Shown piece by piece: positions 5,770-6,206 of a stretch of 6,206 bases of DNA. The stretch is taken from NCBI GenBank assembly GCA_955652195.1, contig CATPBC010000245.1:1-6206 (forward strand), in the 5' to 3' direction. Made by a program: the position numbers and the translations under genes. This DNA is from an uncultured Xanthobacteraceae bacterium (lineage in GTDB: Bacteria; Pseudomonadota; Alphaproteobacteria; Rhizobiales; Xanthobacteraceae). The first letter of the stretch is position 1, and the number at the start of each line of letters is the position of its first letter. Below the pieces are notes generated by a model. It had not been told where the DNA came from. It searched no databases and was given only the letters and a program-made list of their open reading frames with translations.

Positions 5770-6206
5770 TTAAGACTGCGGTCCGGTGTCGCGCACCAGC
5801 ATCGCTTGCACTTTCTCCATCTCGCGCGCCAACTGATCCGCGCGCGTCGCGAACAATTCGCGCAAGCGCTGCGCAGCCTCCGCATTGCTCTCCAGCATTT
5901 TGAGAAACATCGCGCGGGAAATGCGCAGCACGATTGAGTCCTCCTGTGCGGTTGCGGTCGCGCGCCGCGGCGATTCAATGAGCAGGGCGGATTCATCGAG
6001 CAGACTGCCCGTTTCCGCGACGATTTCAGTGTCGGTCGGCGATTCGGGTGTCAGCACAACCGAGCCCTGTTGGATCACATAGGCACAGTCGGCGCTGTCG
6101 CCGGCAGCGAACAGTTGCTGGCCGGCTTCGACTGAATAGCTTTCGGCGCCGATAGCGAGAATGCGCAACGCGCCCGCGCCAAGCCGCTGCAGCATCGACA
6201 CCCGTC
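5770..6206 (-). CDS. Cyclic-nucleotide-binding-domain protein without HTH (5'-partial)
   Basis: Crp/cNMP-binding-fold protein that reads off the right edge; the frame is open to 6206, so codons near 6201 (GTG) or 6195 (ATG) need not be the start. Counting from 6201, the beta-roll core spans about 15-95, with AAGDSADCAYVIQQGSV (32-48) as the typical GD...YVI..G signature. A phosphate-binding-cassette-like loop follows at 65-84 (GSLLDE with Glu70, then SPRRAT with Arg79/Arg80), so nucleotide binding is plausible. After it come only a helical tail (about 96-136) and the stop. The helix-turn-helix of CRP/FNR transcription factors is absent, so this is more likely a sensory or partner-binding protein than a direct gene regulator. 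Stand-alone proteins of this kind follow xth in rhizobial genomes as I recall them. The gene converges on the plus-strand genes. Confidence 0.87.
   Translation of the reverse strand, partial: RVSMLQRLGAGALRILAIGAESYSVEAGQQLFAAGDSADCAYVIQQGSVVLTPESPTDTEIVAETGSLLDESALLIESPRRATATAQEDSIVLRISRAMFLKMLESNAEAAQRLRELFATRADQLAREMEKVQAMLVRDTGPQS

Noticed and set aside
5580..5996. Minus-strand Arg-rich open frame overlapping the cNMP gene
   Set aside because: It is an out-of-frame shadow of the cNMP-domain gene, with Arg/Cys-rich composition and no domain.

Overview
The window looks like a chromosomal housekeeping segment of an alphaproteobacterium, most likely of the order Hyphomicrobiales (Bradyrhizobium / Xanthobacteraceae-like). 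This rests on the high G+C coding sequence of most genes, on the protein sequences of the FtsK, LolA and exonuclease III homologues, and on their order ftsK - lolA - xth followed by a stand-alone cyclic-nucleotide-binding-domain gene. I recall that order from rhizobial genomes; I could not search. No phage, integrase, transposase, CRISPR array, tRNA or rRNA is visible.

Layout. Bases 2-2152 (+) carry the 3' part of ftsK, the cell-division DNA translocase, with its N-terminal membrane region cut by the window edge. Bases 2265-3173 (+) carry a LolA-family periplasmic lipoprotein carrier with a signal peptide and a long proline/serine-rich linker. Bases 3319-4140 (+) carry exodeoxyribonuclease III with all expected active-site residues. 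The gap between lolA and xth is filled almost exactly by two opposed arrays of a degenerate 7-base unit (ATCAGGG type). The array touches the lolA stop codon on one side and supplies part of the xth start codon on the other.

Bases 4169-5011 (+) carry a two-helix membrane protein with an LssY C-terminal-type domain. It is visibly lower in G+C than its neighbours. A 340-base gap follows, holding an AT-rich patch, and then a 41-codon gene (5352-5477, +) for a tiny exported peptide with a strong ribosome binding site and its own intrinsic terminator (5507-5539). The block from about 4141 to 5570 reads as an accessory insert between conserved genes.

Bases 5770-6206 (-) carry the C-terminal part of a cNMP-binding-domain protein without a DNA-binding domain. 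It converges on the (+)-strand genes and runs off the right edge.

The conserved genes serve separate basic tasks: chromosome segregation at the septum, envelope lipoprotein transport and DNA repair. They probably share transcription only partly. The most unusual structures are the inverted 7-base repeat array between lolA and xth, the xth start codon embedded in it without a Shine-Dalgarno sequence, and the small secreted-peptide gene in the accessory insert.
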